A stretch of DNA of 48,126 nt, from assembly GCF_030695525.1 (NCBI RefSeq), contig NZ_JAUYSS010000045.1, forward strand, positions 1 to 48,126, written 5' to 3'. Every line of letters begins with the position of its first letter. Positions within the stretch are counted from its first letter, which is position 1. The notes under the pieces were generated by a model that was not told where the DNA came from, did not search any database, and was given only the letters and a program-made list of their open reading frames with translations. Below, one piece after another: positions 34,948 to 43,263 of this stretch. This DNA comes from Daejeonella sp. (GTDB lineage Bacteria > Bacteroidota > Bacteroidia > Sphingobacteriales > Sphingobacteriaceae). Both the position numbers and the translations under genes were made by a program.

Positions 34948-35967
34948 TTGCATTAAAAATTTAAAATTCCCGATATTCTTCAGAGCGATACCGGTTCCCC
35001 TGACTACTGCACGCAAAGGATCTTCAGCTACGTGAACTGGAAGTTTGGTTTTTGCACCAATACGCTTATCCAATCCACGCAATAATGCACCGCCGCCTGT
35101 TAAATAAATACCAGTCTGATAAATATCTGCAGAAAGTTCAGGTGGAGTGATCTCTAATGCTTTCAATATCGCTTCCTCGATTTTCGAAATCGATTTGTCA
35201 AGGCAATGAGCGATTTCAGTATATGAAACTGTAATTTGTTTAGGAACACCGGTCATCAGATCACGACCCTGTACTGCATAGTCTGCAGGTGGATCGCTAA
35301 GTTCAGGTAGTGCGGCACCTACTTCAATTTTAATCTTCTCTGCTGTACGGTCACCGATCATGATATTATGCTGTCTCCGGATGTATTGAACAATATCACT
35401 GTCAAAATTATCCCCGGCTACACGGATAGACTGGTCGCAAACAATTCCGGAAAGTGCAATAACCGCAATCTCGGTAGTTCCGCCACCAATATCGATGATC
35501 ATATTTCCCATCGGTTCTTCCACATCAATACCAATACCCACCGCTGCTGCCATCGGCTCATGGATCAGGTAAACTTCTTTAGCCCCCGCAATCTCGGCAG
35601 AATCGCGAACCGCGCGTTTTTCAACTTCAGTAATGCCTGAGGGAATACAAATTACCATTCGAAGGGATGGGAAAAACCAGCCTTTGCCATTGTTAATCAT
35701 TTTAATCATCCCCCTGATCATATATTCTGCGGCATTAAAGTCGGCAATTACTCCGTCTTTTAATGGTCGAACTGTACGGATATTATCATGGGTTTTACCC
35801 TCCATCTGCATAGCCTGTCGCCCGATAGCAATAACTTTATTTGTAGTACGGTCAAAAGCCACAATTGAAGGCTCATCAACTACAACTTTATCGTTATGTA
35901 TTATCAGAGTATTTGCTGTACCCAGGTCAATTGCAATCTCTTGTGTAAACCAATTAAATAATCCCAT
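34945..35967 (-). CDS. mreB: rod shape-determining protein MreB (actin-like)
   Basis: A 340-residue actin-fold ATPase that organises lateral wall growth. Phosphate-binding loops are clear: DLGTANTLI near residue 14 and IIDIGGGTTEIAV near 160. The adenosine motif region TGGGALLRGLD lies near 290. The length matches the family. It is the first gene of the mreB-mreC-mreD-mrdA-rodA set and lies 97 bases downstream of purH on the same strand. I see no TAnnTTTG in that gap, so it may be read through from purH or use another promoter. Confidence 0.97.
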   Translation of the reverse strand: MGLFNWFTQEIAIDLGTANTLIIHNDKVVVDEPSIVAFDRTTNKVIAIGRQAMQMEGKTHDNIRTVRPLKDGVIADFNAAEYMIRGMIKMINNGKGWFFPSLRMVICIPSGITEVEKRAVRDSAEIAGAKEVYLIHEPMAAAVGIGIDVEEPMGNMIIDIGGGTTEIAVIALSGIVCDQSIRVAGDNFDSDIVQYIRRQHNIMIGDRTAEKIKIEVGAALPELSDPPADYAVQGRDLMTGVPKQITVSYTEIAHCLDKSISKIEEAILKALEITPPELSADIYQTGIYLTGGGALLRGLDKRIGAKTKLPVHVAEDPLRAVVRGTGIALKNIGNFKFLMQ

Positions 35968-36063
35968 TTTATTTCTTATCGTGTTGAAAATGTATTTACT
36001 AAGTTAAACTCTTTTATCAATCATGGTAGTATAAAACCATATGATTTTATCGAAAGCGTTTTA

Positions 36064-37590
36064 TTAATGTTTAAAGTGTCTGATGCCTGTTGTAACCATG
36101 CCCACTCCCTTGGCATTCGCCATATCAATGGATTCCTGATCTTTAATTGATCCTCCGGGCTGTAAAATCATCACAACTCCTGCGTCAGCAGCAATTTCAA
36201 CACAGTCAGGGAAAGGGAAAAAGGCATCAGAAGCCATGACACTTCCTTCTAGATCAAAATGAAAGGCCTTTGCCTTCACAATTGCTTGCTGAAGTGCATC
36301 AACACGGGAGGTCTGGCCAACACCACTTGCAATCAGACAAGCATTTCTGGCAAGTACAATCGTATTTGATTTGGTATGTTTTACAATCTTATTAGCAAAC
36401 ACCAGGTCTTTTAATTGTTGTTCTGTTGGTTTACGGTCAGTTACAGGTTTCATCTCTGCTGTGGTTTCCATCAGCATATCTTTATCCTGTTCAATTACTC
36501 CGTTCAACAATGTTTTAAATTGTTTAGAAGGAAGTTTAACATCATTTCTTTTAAGTAGGATTCGATTCTTCTTCGTAGTTAATATTTGTTTCGCGTGCTC
36601 TGCAAATGAAGGGGCAATAAGCACTTCAAAAAACAGATTGTTGATTTCAGTAGCTGTTTCTTCATCAATTTCCCTATTGCAGATCAAAACTCCACCAAAA
36701 GCAGAAACGGGATCACAGGCTAGTGCTGCTTTCCATGACTCAAGTATAGATTCCTTACTTGCAATTCCACAGGCATTGGTATGCTTAAGTATTGCAAAAG
36801 TAGGTTCATCAAACTCATCAATCAGGGCAACTGCAGCGTCTACATCAACTAGATTATTATAAGAGAGTTCTTTACCATTTAGCTTGTTGAACATTTTATC
36901 CAAATCTCCATAGAAAACACCATTCTGATGTGGATTTTCGCCATATCGAAGCGTACTGGACTTTTGTTCACTGTATTTAAAAACTTTTAAAGGATCTTCC
37001 TGATTAAAATATTTAAAAATCGCAGTATCATAGTGCGATGAAACGTTAAATGCCTGACGTGCAAAAGCCTTACGGTGACTAAGTGTGGTATAGCCTCCGT
37101 TTTCAGCTAAAATATCACCTAAAGTTTTATAATCATCTTTAGAAGCAATAATAACCACATCATTAAAATTCTTGGCTGCAGCACGTATCAGGGATATTCC
37201 TCCAATATCAATTTTCTCGATGATATCATCATCTGAAGCTCCTGAACTGACGGTCTCCTCAAAAGGGTAGAGGTCTACAATAACAAGATCAATTTCCGGA
37301 ATTTCATATTGACCAATCTGAGCCTTATCTTCTTTATTTTCCCGACGGTTCAGGATGCCTCCGAAAACTTTTGGATGCAAGGTTTTCACCCGTCCGCCCA
37401 AGATTGATGGGTATCCAGTCAGATCTTCAACCGCAATCACATTTATACCAAGTTCAGAAATGAATTTTTCGGTACCCCCGGTCGAATAAAAAACGACCCC
37501 CTGTTCATGTAACTGGCGAATTAGCGGTTCTAAATTATCTTTATAGTAGACTGAAATTAAAGCGTTTTTGATCTTGACAGGATGGCTCAT
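36064..37590 (-). CDS. purH: bifunctional AICAR formyltransferase / IMP cyclohydrolase
   Basis: A 508-residue enzyme for the last two steps of IMP synthesis. Residues 1 to about 140 are the MGS-like cyclohydrolase domain (ALISVYYKDNLEPLIRQL, FYSTGGTEKFI, GGRVKTLHPKVFGGIL). The rest is the AICAR transformylase, with LRYGENPHQNG, the catalytic-loop KHTNACGIAS and SDAFFPFPD. The length is normal for the family. A consensus -7 element lies 22 bases upstream of its start, like purN next to it. Confidence 0.97.
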   Translation of the reverse strand: MSHPVKIKNALISVYYKDNLEPLIRQLHEQGVVFYSTGGTEKFISELGINVIAVEDLTGYPSILGGRVKTLHPKVFGGILNRRENKEDKAQIGQYEIPEIDLVIVDLYPFEETVSSGASDDDIIEKIDIGGISLIRAAAKNFNDVVIIASKDDYKTLGDILAENGGYTTLSHRKAFARQAFNVSSHYDTAIFKYFNQEDPLKVFKYSEQKSSTLRYGENPHQNGVFYGDLDKMFNKLNGKELSYNNLVDVDAAVALIDEFDEPTFAILKHTNACGIASKESILESWKAALACDPVSAFGGVLICNREIDEETATEINNLFFEVLIAPSFAEHAKQILTTKKNRILLKRNDVKLPSKQFKTLLNGVIEQDKDMLMETTAEMKPVTDRKPTEQQLKDLVFANKIVKHTKSNTIVLARNACLIASGVGQTSRVDALQQAIVKAKAFHFDLEGSVMASDAFFPFPDCVEIAADAGVVMILQPGGSIKDQESIDMANAKGVGMVTTGIRHFKH

Positions 37591-37612
37591 GGATATTTAA
37601 TACTTGAAGCCG

Positions 37613-37620
37613 CAAAGATA
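37613..37620 (-). promoter_or_regulatory. -7 promoter element for purH
   Basis: The minus strand reads TATCTTTG (plus CAAAGATA), an exact TAnnTTTG match 22 bases before the purH start. The same eight bases precede purN at 38294-38301, which hints at common expression. Confidence 0.55.
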
Positions 37621-37697
37621 GTTTTTTTGATTGGTTTGATGTGAAAATTTTGCTGAAAAATCTAAGCTGAGTATGAATAATTACTGAAGAAAGTATA

Positions 37698-38276
37698 CTA
37701 AGACTTCATCTTTTTTAACAATTGCTCCACCACTTTCGGATAGTGTAAATGCTCCAGTTGCTGACCCTTGAACTTGACCATTTCCAGATCATCACCTGGT
37801 TCAATTCTGAAACGTGACTGATGAATAATTTCACCTTCATCAAAATGTTCATTAACAAAGTGTATGGTAATACCCGATTCTTCCTCATGGGCTTCAAGAA
37901 TTGCCCGGTGTACGCGCTCACCGTACATGCCTTTTCCGCCATATTTAGGAAGCAGTGCAGGGTGAATATTGATAATCTTATTCGGAAATGCTTTTAAAAG
38001 GTTCTCTGGAATGAGCCACATAAAACCTGCCAAAACAATCAGGTCTATTTGCAGGTTTTTTAAAATATCAACTACATTGTTTGTTTTGTAGAATTCATGC
38101 TTATCGAATATATGCGATGGAATCTCAAAATTATCGGCACGCTGCAATACGTAAGCTTCAGGATTGTTGGTCAGAACAATAACAACTTCAGCATCTATGT
38201 GTTTTTTGAAATGCTCCATAATCTTTTGAGCATTTGACCCTGACCCGGATGCGAAAATTGCGATACGTTTCTTCAA
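37698..38276 (-). CDS. purN: phosphoribosylglycinamide formyltransferase
   Basis: A 192-residue GAR transformylase using 10-formyl-THF (third step of IMP synthesis). The N-terminal phosphate loop FASGSGSNAQKI, the catalytic Asn/His in INIHPALLPKYGGKGMYG and the Asp region HFVNEHFDEGEII are all present. The start codon is TTG (38274-38276): the conserved sequence begins directly at KKRIAIFASGSG and no ATG lies nearby. It stands alone 107 bases upstream of purH on the same strand, with its own promoter element. Confidence 0.95.
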   Translation of the reverse strand: MKKRIAIFASGSGSNAQKIMEHFKKHIDAEVVIVLTNNPEAYVLQRADNFEIPSHIFDKHEFYKTNNVVDILKNLQIDLIVLAGFMWLIPENLLKAFPNKIINIHPALLPKYGGKGMYGERVHRAILEAHEEESGITIHFVNEHFDEGEIIHQSRFRIEPGDDLEMVKFKGQQLEHLHYPKVVEQLLKKMKS

Positions 38277-38293
38277 GATTGTTTTATTTTTAA

Positions 38294-38301
38294 CAAAGAT
38301 A
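38294..38301 (-). promoter_or_regulatory. -7 promoter element for purN
   Basis: The minus strand reads TATCTTTG, an exact TAnnTTTG match 17 bases before the purN TTG start and identical to the purH element. Confidence 0.55.
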
Positions 38302-38334
38302 TTATTTTGAGGGTTTTATGGAAATGATCTGAGA

Positions 38335-38500
38335 CAATTTGTCAATTTGTCCATGTGAGGAATTAGCAAATTAGCAAATTTGAAAATTAGCAAATGATGG
38401 AGAGTTGTCGATTAGGTGGATTAGGTAATTAAAAACAATCAATAGACAAATCTTAGATTGCCCCCATCTTCAAATCATCCCATCTTCAAATCATCAAATC
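38335..38500. repeat. mixed AT-rich word repeats between purN and hpd
   Basis: The spacer holds AATTAGCAAATTAGCAAA and a further ATTAGCAAATG word at 38361-38396, GATTAGG words near 38410-38425, and CATCTTCAAATCATC words at 38465-38500 beside the hpd stop. No gene is visible in the 226 bases between the two genes. The same word types recur at 39660-39695 and 46130-46195. Confidence 0.6.
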
Positions 38501-38502
38501 CC

Positions 38503-39627
38503 TTAAAGGTTCCCCCTCGCTTCCTGTTCTCTCTCCAAAGCTTCGAAAAGTGCTTTGAAATTTCCGGCTCCGAATGATTTCGCTCCTTTGCGCTGAATGA
38601 TCTCAAAAAATAAGGTGGGCCGATCCTCAACAGGTTTCGTAAAAATCTGGAGTAAATAGCCTTCTTCATCCCGGTCGACCAGAATTCCTAAGTTTTTAAG
38701 CGGCTCAATATCTTCTTCTATTTTACCTACCCTTGCTTCCAGATCATCATAGTAAATTGCAGGGACCTTTAAAAACTCTACCCCCCGGTCCTCTAATTTG
38801 CTTACGGTGTCTACGATGTCATTGGTTGCAATAGCAATATGCTGAACTCCTTCATCACCATAAAAATCCAGATATTCTTCAACCTGTGAACGTTTTTTAC
38901 CTTCTGCAGGTTCATTGATCGGAAATTTCACATAGCCATTTCCGTTACTCATCACTTTGCTCATTAAAGCTGAATATTCTGTGGAGATCTGCTTATCATC
39001 AAAAGTCAGGATATTTTTGAAGCCCATTACATCCTCATAGAATTTTACCCATTTATCCATCTGATTCCATCCCACATTGCCTACACAATGGTCCACATAA
39101 AGCAGTCCGGTCGGTTCCGGATTATAAGTGCTTTCCCATTTTTCATATCCGGGCATGAACAGGCCATTGTAGTTTTTTCGTTCAACAAACATGTGTACAG
39201 TCTCGCCATAGGTATAAATACCGCTCATTCTAACTTGTCCGTAATCATCTTCCAGCGTTTGAGGATCAAGGTAAGTTTCAGCCCCCCGGGATGTGGTTTG
39301 ATAGTGTGCATCATAGGCATCATCAACCCATAGGGCAATAATTTTAACCCCATCACCATGGCGGGTCAGTTGTTCAGAAATGGGATGATCGGGGAATAAT
39401 GGAGTGGTCAGAACCAGTCTGATCTTGTTTTGAACAAGAACGTAAGATGCACGATCTTTTACACCAGTTTCCGGGCCGGCATAGGCCAGACTTTGAAAAC
39501 CGAAGGCTGTCTTATAAAAATGTGCCGCCTGTTTAGCATTTCCAACATATAATTCTATATAATCAGTTCCTTTCAGGGGAAGAAAATCTGTTGTCTGTAT
39601 ATCTGCTGCTATAGTTCCTGTTTTCAT
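38503..39627 (-). CDS. hppD: 4-hydroxyphenylpyruvate dioxygenase
   Basis: A 374-residue Fe(II) dioxygenase that turns 4-hydroxyphenylpyruvate into homogentisate. Two vicinal-oxygen-chelate halves are visible (DYIELYVGNAKQAAHFYKTA; LLYVDHCVGNVGWNQMDKWV). The iron ligands fall in VDHCVGN (His), GVQHIAIATNDI (His) and LFFEIIQRKG (Glu). The length is typical. It lies 75 bases downstream of hmgA on the same strand, so the two central tyrosine-catabolism enzymes probably share a transcript. Confidence 0.96.
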   Translation of the reverse strand: MKTGTIAADIQTTDFLPLKGTDYIELYVGNAKQAAHFYKTAFGFQSLAYAGPETGVKDRASYVLVQNKIRLVLTTPLFPDHPISEQLTRHGDGVKIIALWVDDAYDAHYQTTSRGAETYLDPQTLEDDYGQVRMSGIYTYGETVHMFVERKNYNGLFMPGYEKWESTYNPEPTGLLYVDHCVGNVGWNQMDKWVKFYEDVMGFKNILTFDDKQISTEYSALMSKVMSNGNGYVKFPINEPAEGKKRSQVEEYLDFYGDEGVQHIAIATNDIVDTVSKLEDRGVEFLKVPAIYYDDLEARVGKIEEDIEPLKNLGILVDRDEEGYLLQIFTKPVEDRPTLFFEIIQRKGAKSFGAGNFKALFEALEREQEARGNL

Positions 39628-39657
39628 TTTTCTGGTATTAATTATTGTTTACCTAAT

Positions 39658-39694
39658 TTTGAAATCTTCAAATCTTCAAATCTTCAAATCATCC
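39658..39694. repeat. tandem AATCTTCA words between hmgA and hpd
   Basis: Four successive AATCTTCA/AATCATCC-type words fill most of the gap between the hmgA stop and the hpd start. They match the words at 38465-38500, on the other side of hpd. Confidence 0.6.
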
Positions 39695-39702
39695 AATTGA
39701 AC

Positions 39703-40869
39703 TTACTCTACATTCTCCTGCCAGCTTTTATGATAATCTTCATCCTCAATACTTAGTGCGTAATCTGTGAGCATTAAAGGTTTAAAAGGATCGATCATTA
39801 CTGCCAATTCTTCAGTTCTTTCTTTTCCAATTGATTTTTCAACCGTGCCCGGATGCGGACCATGAGGAATTCCTCCGGGATGAAGGGTTATCTGTCCCTT
39901 AACAACACTTTTACGACTCATAAAATCGCCATCCACATAATAGAGCACTTCGTCACTGTCAACATTACTATGATTGTACGGAGCAGGAATTGCATCGGGG
40001 TGATAATCATATTTTCGCGGACAAAATGAGCAGATCACGAAATTATGTCCCTCGAAAGTCTGATGAACAGGTGGCGGTTGATGAATTCTTCCGGTAATTG
40101 GTTCAAAATCGTGAATTGAAAATGCCCATGGATAATGAAAACCATCCCAACCTATAAAGTCAAAAGGATGTGTACCATAAGTATAGGGATAGATCAGGCC
40201 TTGTTTTTTAATCAGTATTTTAAAATCTCCAGCTTCGTCATGAGTTTCAAGACCGGCCGGGCGTTTGATATCACGCTCACAAAAAGGGGAATGTTCCATT
40301 AGCTGTCCCCATTCATTTCGGTAGCGTTTTGGAGTACGTATCGGACTAAAACTTTCGATTATAAACAGCCTGTTGTCTTCAGTATTGAATTCCATCTGGT
40401 AAATCGTACCCCGGGGAACCACAAGATAGTCTCCATATTGAAATGGTATTTTTCCGAAACCGGTTTTCAATGTTCCGCTGCCCTCGTGGATGAAAATAAC
40501 CTCATCAGCCTGGCTATTCTTATAATAATAGTCCGTCATTGAATGGCGGGGAGCTGCAAGCGAAATATGAAGGTCGCTGTTCACCAGCACCGGCTTACGG
40601 CTCTGCAGATAATCATCTTCGGGTTTGATCTTAAAGCCAACCAGGCTGGTATGGCGAAGATGTTTTGCTCTTGCAATCTTCGGTTCAACTGAATAAGGTT
40701 CACCCAGTTCCTTTACTATTGTTGGAGGATGGCAATGATAAACCAGGGAATACAGACTGGAAAATCCCTCAGTAGAGACCAATTCCTCAGCATACAACAC
40801 ACCATTTGGTTTGCGGAAGGCAGTATGACGCTTATGAGGAATAGATCCTAATGTATGATAAACAGGCAT
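39703..40869 (-). CDS. hmgA: homogentisate 1,2-dioxygenase
   Basis: A 388-residue ring-cleaving dioxygenase (homogentisate to maleylacetoacetate). Family text is clear: HKRHTAFRKPNGVLYAEELV at the start, FIHEGSGTLKTGFGKIPFQYGDYLVVPRGT in the cupin, then NFVICSFCPRKYDYHPDAIPAPYNHSN and LHPGGIPHGPHPG with the metal-binding His/Glu region. It is shorter than mammalian enzymes (about 445) but normal for this bacterial branch. It is divergent from the FAH-family gene; the 166-base gap has a near-consensus element (minus TTACTTTG at 40904-40911). Confidence 0.95.
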   Translation of the reverse strand: MPVYHTLGSIPHKRHTAFRKPNGVLYAEELVSTEGFSSLYSLVYHCHPPTIVKELGEPYSVEPKIARAKHLRHTSLVGFKIKPEDDYLQSRKPVLVNSDLHISLAAPRHSMTDYYYKNSQADEVIFIHEGSGTLKTGFGKIPFQYGDYLVVPRGTIYQMEFNTEDNRLFIIESFSPIRTPKRYRNEWGQLMEHSPFCERDIKRPAGLETHDEAGDFKILIKKQGLIYPYTYGTHPFDFIGWDGFHYPWAFSIHDFEPITGRIHQPPPVHQTFEGHNFVICSFCPRKYDYHPDAIPAPYNHSNVDSDEVLYYVDGDFMSRKSVVKGQITLHPGGIPHGPHPGTVEKSIGKERTEELAVMIDPFKPLMLTDYALSIEDEDYHKSWQENVE

Positions 40870-40999
40870 AGATTAGAATTTATTGTATAAATAATTGGTA
40901 ATACAAAGTAAGCGTTTCTTTATTGGAAACTGAAATATGTTTATGATGGCATCTTTCCTTGTTTTTTTGGTGAATTAATAAAGGCTAAGCAAAATTCAT

Positions 41000-41007
41000 T
41001 AGTTTTG
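41000..41007 (+). promoter_or_regulatory. -7 promoter element for the FAH-family gene
   Basis: TAGTTTTG fits TAnnTTTG exactly, 28 bases before the ATG at 41036 in the gap that divides it from hmgA. Confidence 0.45.
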
Positions 41008-41035
41008 AATAGCTGCTAACCTAATTATATCTTTC

Positions 41036-42040
41036 ATGAAATTAATTACCTATAAAACTGAAGATCGTGAACACCTTGGCTTGTTCATTAACGGACATAT
41101 TTACAATCTGAATTCCTGCGATAAACTTATCCCCGACAATATGAATGAGTTTTTGAGTGGGGGTGAGGAATTAATGGAGCGGGCCAAAAAGGTAAATGAA
41201 GAAATTAAATCGGGTAAACAGAAAGCAAAGGAAGAAATATTTTTTGAAGTATTGGCTCCGGTACCACATCCCAGTTCCTGTCGTGATGCTTATGCTTTCA
41301 GACAGCATGTTGCCTCTGCAAGAAAGAACAGGCGGGTTGAGATGATTCCTGAATTTGATCAGTATCCAATTTTTTATTTTACAAATCATAATTCTATCCA
41401 GGGAATGGGTGATGTTGAATGTATGCCTGATCATTTTGAAAAACTTGATTTTGAACTGGAGGCAGCCATTGTTATTGGCAAAAAGGGGCGGAATATCCGT
41501 GCATCTGAAGCCGATTCTTATATCGCCGGATATATGATTATGAACGATTTGAGTGCCCGCACCTTACAGATGGAAGAGATGCTGCTCAATCTGGGTCCTG
41601 CCAAGGGCAAGGATTTTTCGACAGTAATTGGCCCCTGGCTGGTTACTCCCGATGAATTGGAGCAATATAAAACGCCTGCAAAACCCGGGCATACAGGGAA
41701 TGCTTATGCGCTGGAGATGAAATGCTGGGTAAACGGGATAGAAGTATCTTCGGGGTCGATGGGGGATATGGACTGGACTTTTGCCGAGATCATTGAACGT
41801 TGTTCTTATGGGGTAGATATTCTGCCCGGGGATGTAATCGGATCAGGAACTGTTGGAACCGGATGTTTTCTTGAATTGAATGGTACTGGTTTGCTAAATG
41901 ACCCGGACTATAAAACGCAATGGTTGCAGCCGGGGGATATTGTTGAAATGGAAATTACCGGATTAGGACGTTTAACCAATACAATCAGAAAAGCAAATAC
42001 AGACTGGTCTATTTTGAAATTAAAGAAGAAAAGTTCATAG
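41036..42040 (+). CDS. fumarylacetoacetate hydrolase (FAH) family protein
   Basis: A 334-residue C-C hydrolase-fold enzyme. Metal and active-site segments are visible: DFELEAAIVIGKKGRNI (Glu ligands), MIMNDLSARTLQ (Asp), GPAKGKDFSTVIGPWLV and GSGTVGTGCFLEL near the end. Placed beside hmgA and hpd, it most likely cleaves fumarylacetoacetate to fumarate and acetoacetate as the last step. No maleylacetoacetate isomerase gene is seen here. FAH-family members also act on other acylpyruvates, so the substrate is inferred from context. Confidence 0.88.
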   Translation: MKLITYKTEDREHLGLFINGHIYNLNSCDKLIPDNMNEFLSGGEELMERAKKVNEEIKSGKQKAKEEIFFEVLAPVPHPSSCRDAYAFRQHVASARKNRRVEMIPEFDQYPIFYFTNHNSIQGMGDVECMPDHFEKLDFELEAAIVIGKKGRNIRASEADSYIAGYMIMNDLSARTLQMEEMLLNLGPAKGKDFSTVIGPWLVTPDELEQYKTPAKPGHTGNAYALEMKCWVNGIEVSSGSMGDMDWTFAEIIERCSYGVDILPGDVIGSGTVGTGCFLELNGTGLLNDPDYKTQWLQPGDIVEMEITGLGRLTNTIRKANTDWSILKLKKKSS

Positions 42041-42053
42041 TGAGTATAGATTT

Positions 42054-42113
42054 CCCTGTGGTCGGTGTTGTCACCGTACCATTACCCTGTGGTCGGTGTT
42101 GTCACCGTACCAT
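42054..42113. repeat. two tandem 29-bp direct repeats
   Basis: The 29-bp copy at 42054-42082 begins CCCTGTGGTCGGTGTTGTCA. An identical copy lies at 42085-42113, two bases further on. Each contains CGGTGttgtCACCG, a short hairpin. The repeats start 14 bases after the FAH-family stop codon. Confidence 0.8.
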
Positions 42114-42137
42114 AGCTGTCAGGAGCGGATATCATAA

Positions 42138-42224
42138 GATTGCTTCGTCGTACCTGCTCGTCCGGTCAGGCGGGCCTCCTCGCAATGACAGTCATGGTGT
42201 CATTGCGAGTGTAGAGAAGCAATC
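42138..42224. repeat. palindromic REP/MITE-like intergenic element
   Basis: Outer arms GATTGCTTC (42138-42146) and GAAGCAATC (42216-42224), and inner arms CTCGCAATGACA (42179-42190) and TGTCATTGCGAG (42198-42209), are perfect inverted pairs. A third CCTCCTCGCAAAGACAT word follows at 42244-42260. Elements built from GCTTCGTCG and TCGCAATGAC words are scattered in many bacterial genomes. The GC content is clearly above that of the neighbouring spacers. The 64-residue frame across it is an artefact. Confidence 0.75.
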
Positions 42225-42275
42225 CCCATACTGATCGTCGGGCCTCCTCGCAAAGACATACTAGTAGTTAAATAT

Positions 42276-43166
42276 ATGCTGACAATAAACACCGCCGATC
42301 TAAAGCCGGCTGAACTTCAGAATTATCTGCAATATGCAGTCGCACCAAGGCCGATTTGTTTTGTTTCGACGATTGACCAACTAGGGAATGTTAATTTAAG
42401 TCCCTTCAGTTTCTTTAATATTTTCAGCATTAATCCCCCGATATGCGTGTTTTCACCTTCACGCCGGGTAAGGGATAATACCACAAAACATAGTCTTGAA
42501 AATATTCTTGAAGTGCCTGAATGTGTGATCAATATCGTGAATTATGATATGGTACAGCAAACTTCTCTGGCCAGTGTGGAGTACCCAAAAGGTGTAAATG
42601 AGTTTGTTAAAGCAGGATTTACACAGCTTCCTTCTGAACTGGTAAAGCCACCCCGTGTTGCAGAGTCTCCTGTGCAAATGGAGTGTTTGATCAGGCAGGT
42701 GATTCCTTTGGGTGAAAATGCAGGTGCCGGTAACCTGGTTCTGGCGGAGATCAAACGAATACACATTAAGGAAGATATTCTGGATGAATCCGGTAAGATT
42801 GATCAGGCCAAAATTGATCTTGTTGCTAGATTGGGAGGGGATTGGTATTGCAGGGTTGGTATTGACAATTTATTTGAGGTCACAAAACCGGTTCGTACAA
42901 TCGGTATTGGAGTAGATTCCCTGCCTGCCTCTATCCGAAACTCAGAAATTTTGACCGGAAATAATCTGGGGCAACTTGGCAATGTAGAAAGCCTGCCATC
43001 TGATGAAGAAATTGATGCATACAGGAAAGATCCGGAGCTTAGGAATATTCTTGATGCTACAATCGGTGATTCAAAAACGAGGGAAAGGGAACTCCATCAG
43101 TATGCAAGAAAATTGCTTGAATCCAAGGAGGTGAGTAAGGCCTGGAAGGTACTTTTGATTAATTGA
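42276..43166 (+). CDS. flavin reductase family protein (FMN-binding split barrel)
   Basis: A 296-residue protein. Residues 10 to about 200 form a flavin-reductase-like split barrel (AVAPRPICFVSTIDQLGNVNLSPFSFFN, ENILEVPECVINIVNYD, ECLIRQVIPLGE). The last about 90 residues are a helical extension (DAYRKDPELRNILDATIGDS, ELHQYARKLLESKEV) seen in the longer Bacteroidota form. It probably binds FMN; the electron acceptor is unknown. It lies downstream of the FAH-family gene across the palindromic element and may belong to aromatic catabolism. Its stop codon TGA (43164-43166) is part of an intergenic repeat word. Confidence 0.88.
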   Translation: MLTINTADLKPAELQNYLQYAVAPRPICFVSTIDQLGNVNLSPFSFFNIFSINPPICVFSPSRRVRDNTTKHSLENILEVPECVINIVNYDMVQQTSLASVEYPKGVNEFVKAGFTQLPSELVKPPRVAESPVQMECLIRQVIPLGENAGAGNLVLAEIKRIHIKEDILDESGKIDQAKIDLVARLGGDWYCRVGIDNLFEVTKPVRTIGIGVDSLPASIRNSEILTGNNLGQLGNVESLPSDEEIDAYRKDPELRNILDATIGDSKTRERELHQYARKLLESKEVSKAWKVLLIN

Positions 43167-43262
43167 CAGTGGACAATTGACAGTTTGAAAGCTGCTGTTT
43201 GAAGAAAATCTGTTGTAGGTTGCCTGTAATCTCGTAATTGTCAACTATCAATTGTCAACTAT
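43159..43262. repeat. inverted TTGACAATTGA word repeats between convergent genes
   Basis: TTGACAGTGGACAATTGACA begins at 43163 and faces AATTGTCAACTATCAATTGT and following bases at 43236-43262. The two sides are imperfect inverted copies. They cover the stop codon of the flavin reductase and abut the stop of the LytTR regulator, and may act as a bidirectional 3' hairpin. Confidence 0.6.
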
Positions 43263-43263
43263 A

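Noticed and set aside
42054-42113. Possible CRISPR array, because the repeat is 29 bp
   Set aside because: Only two copies exist and they are two bases apart, so there is no spacer and no cas gene nearby.
42040-42234. A 64-residue frame after the FAH-family gene
   Set aside because: It consists of the direct repeats and the palindromic element and has no protein-like pattern.
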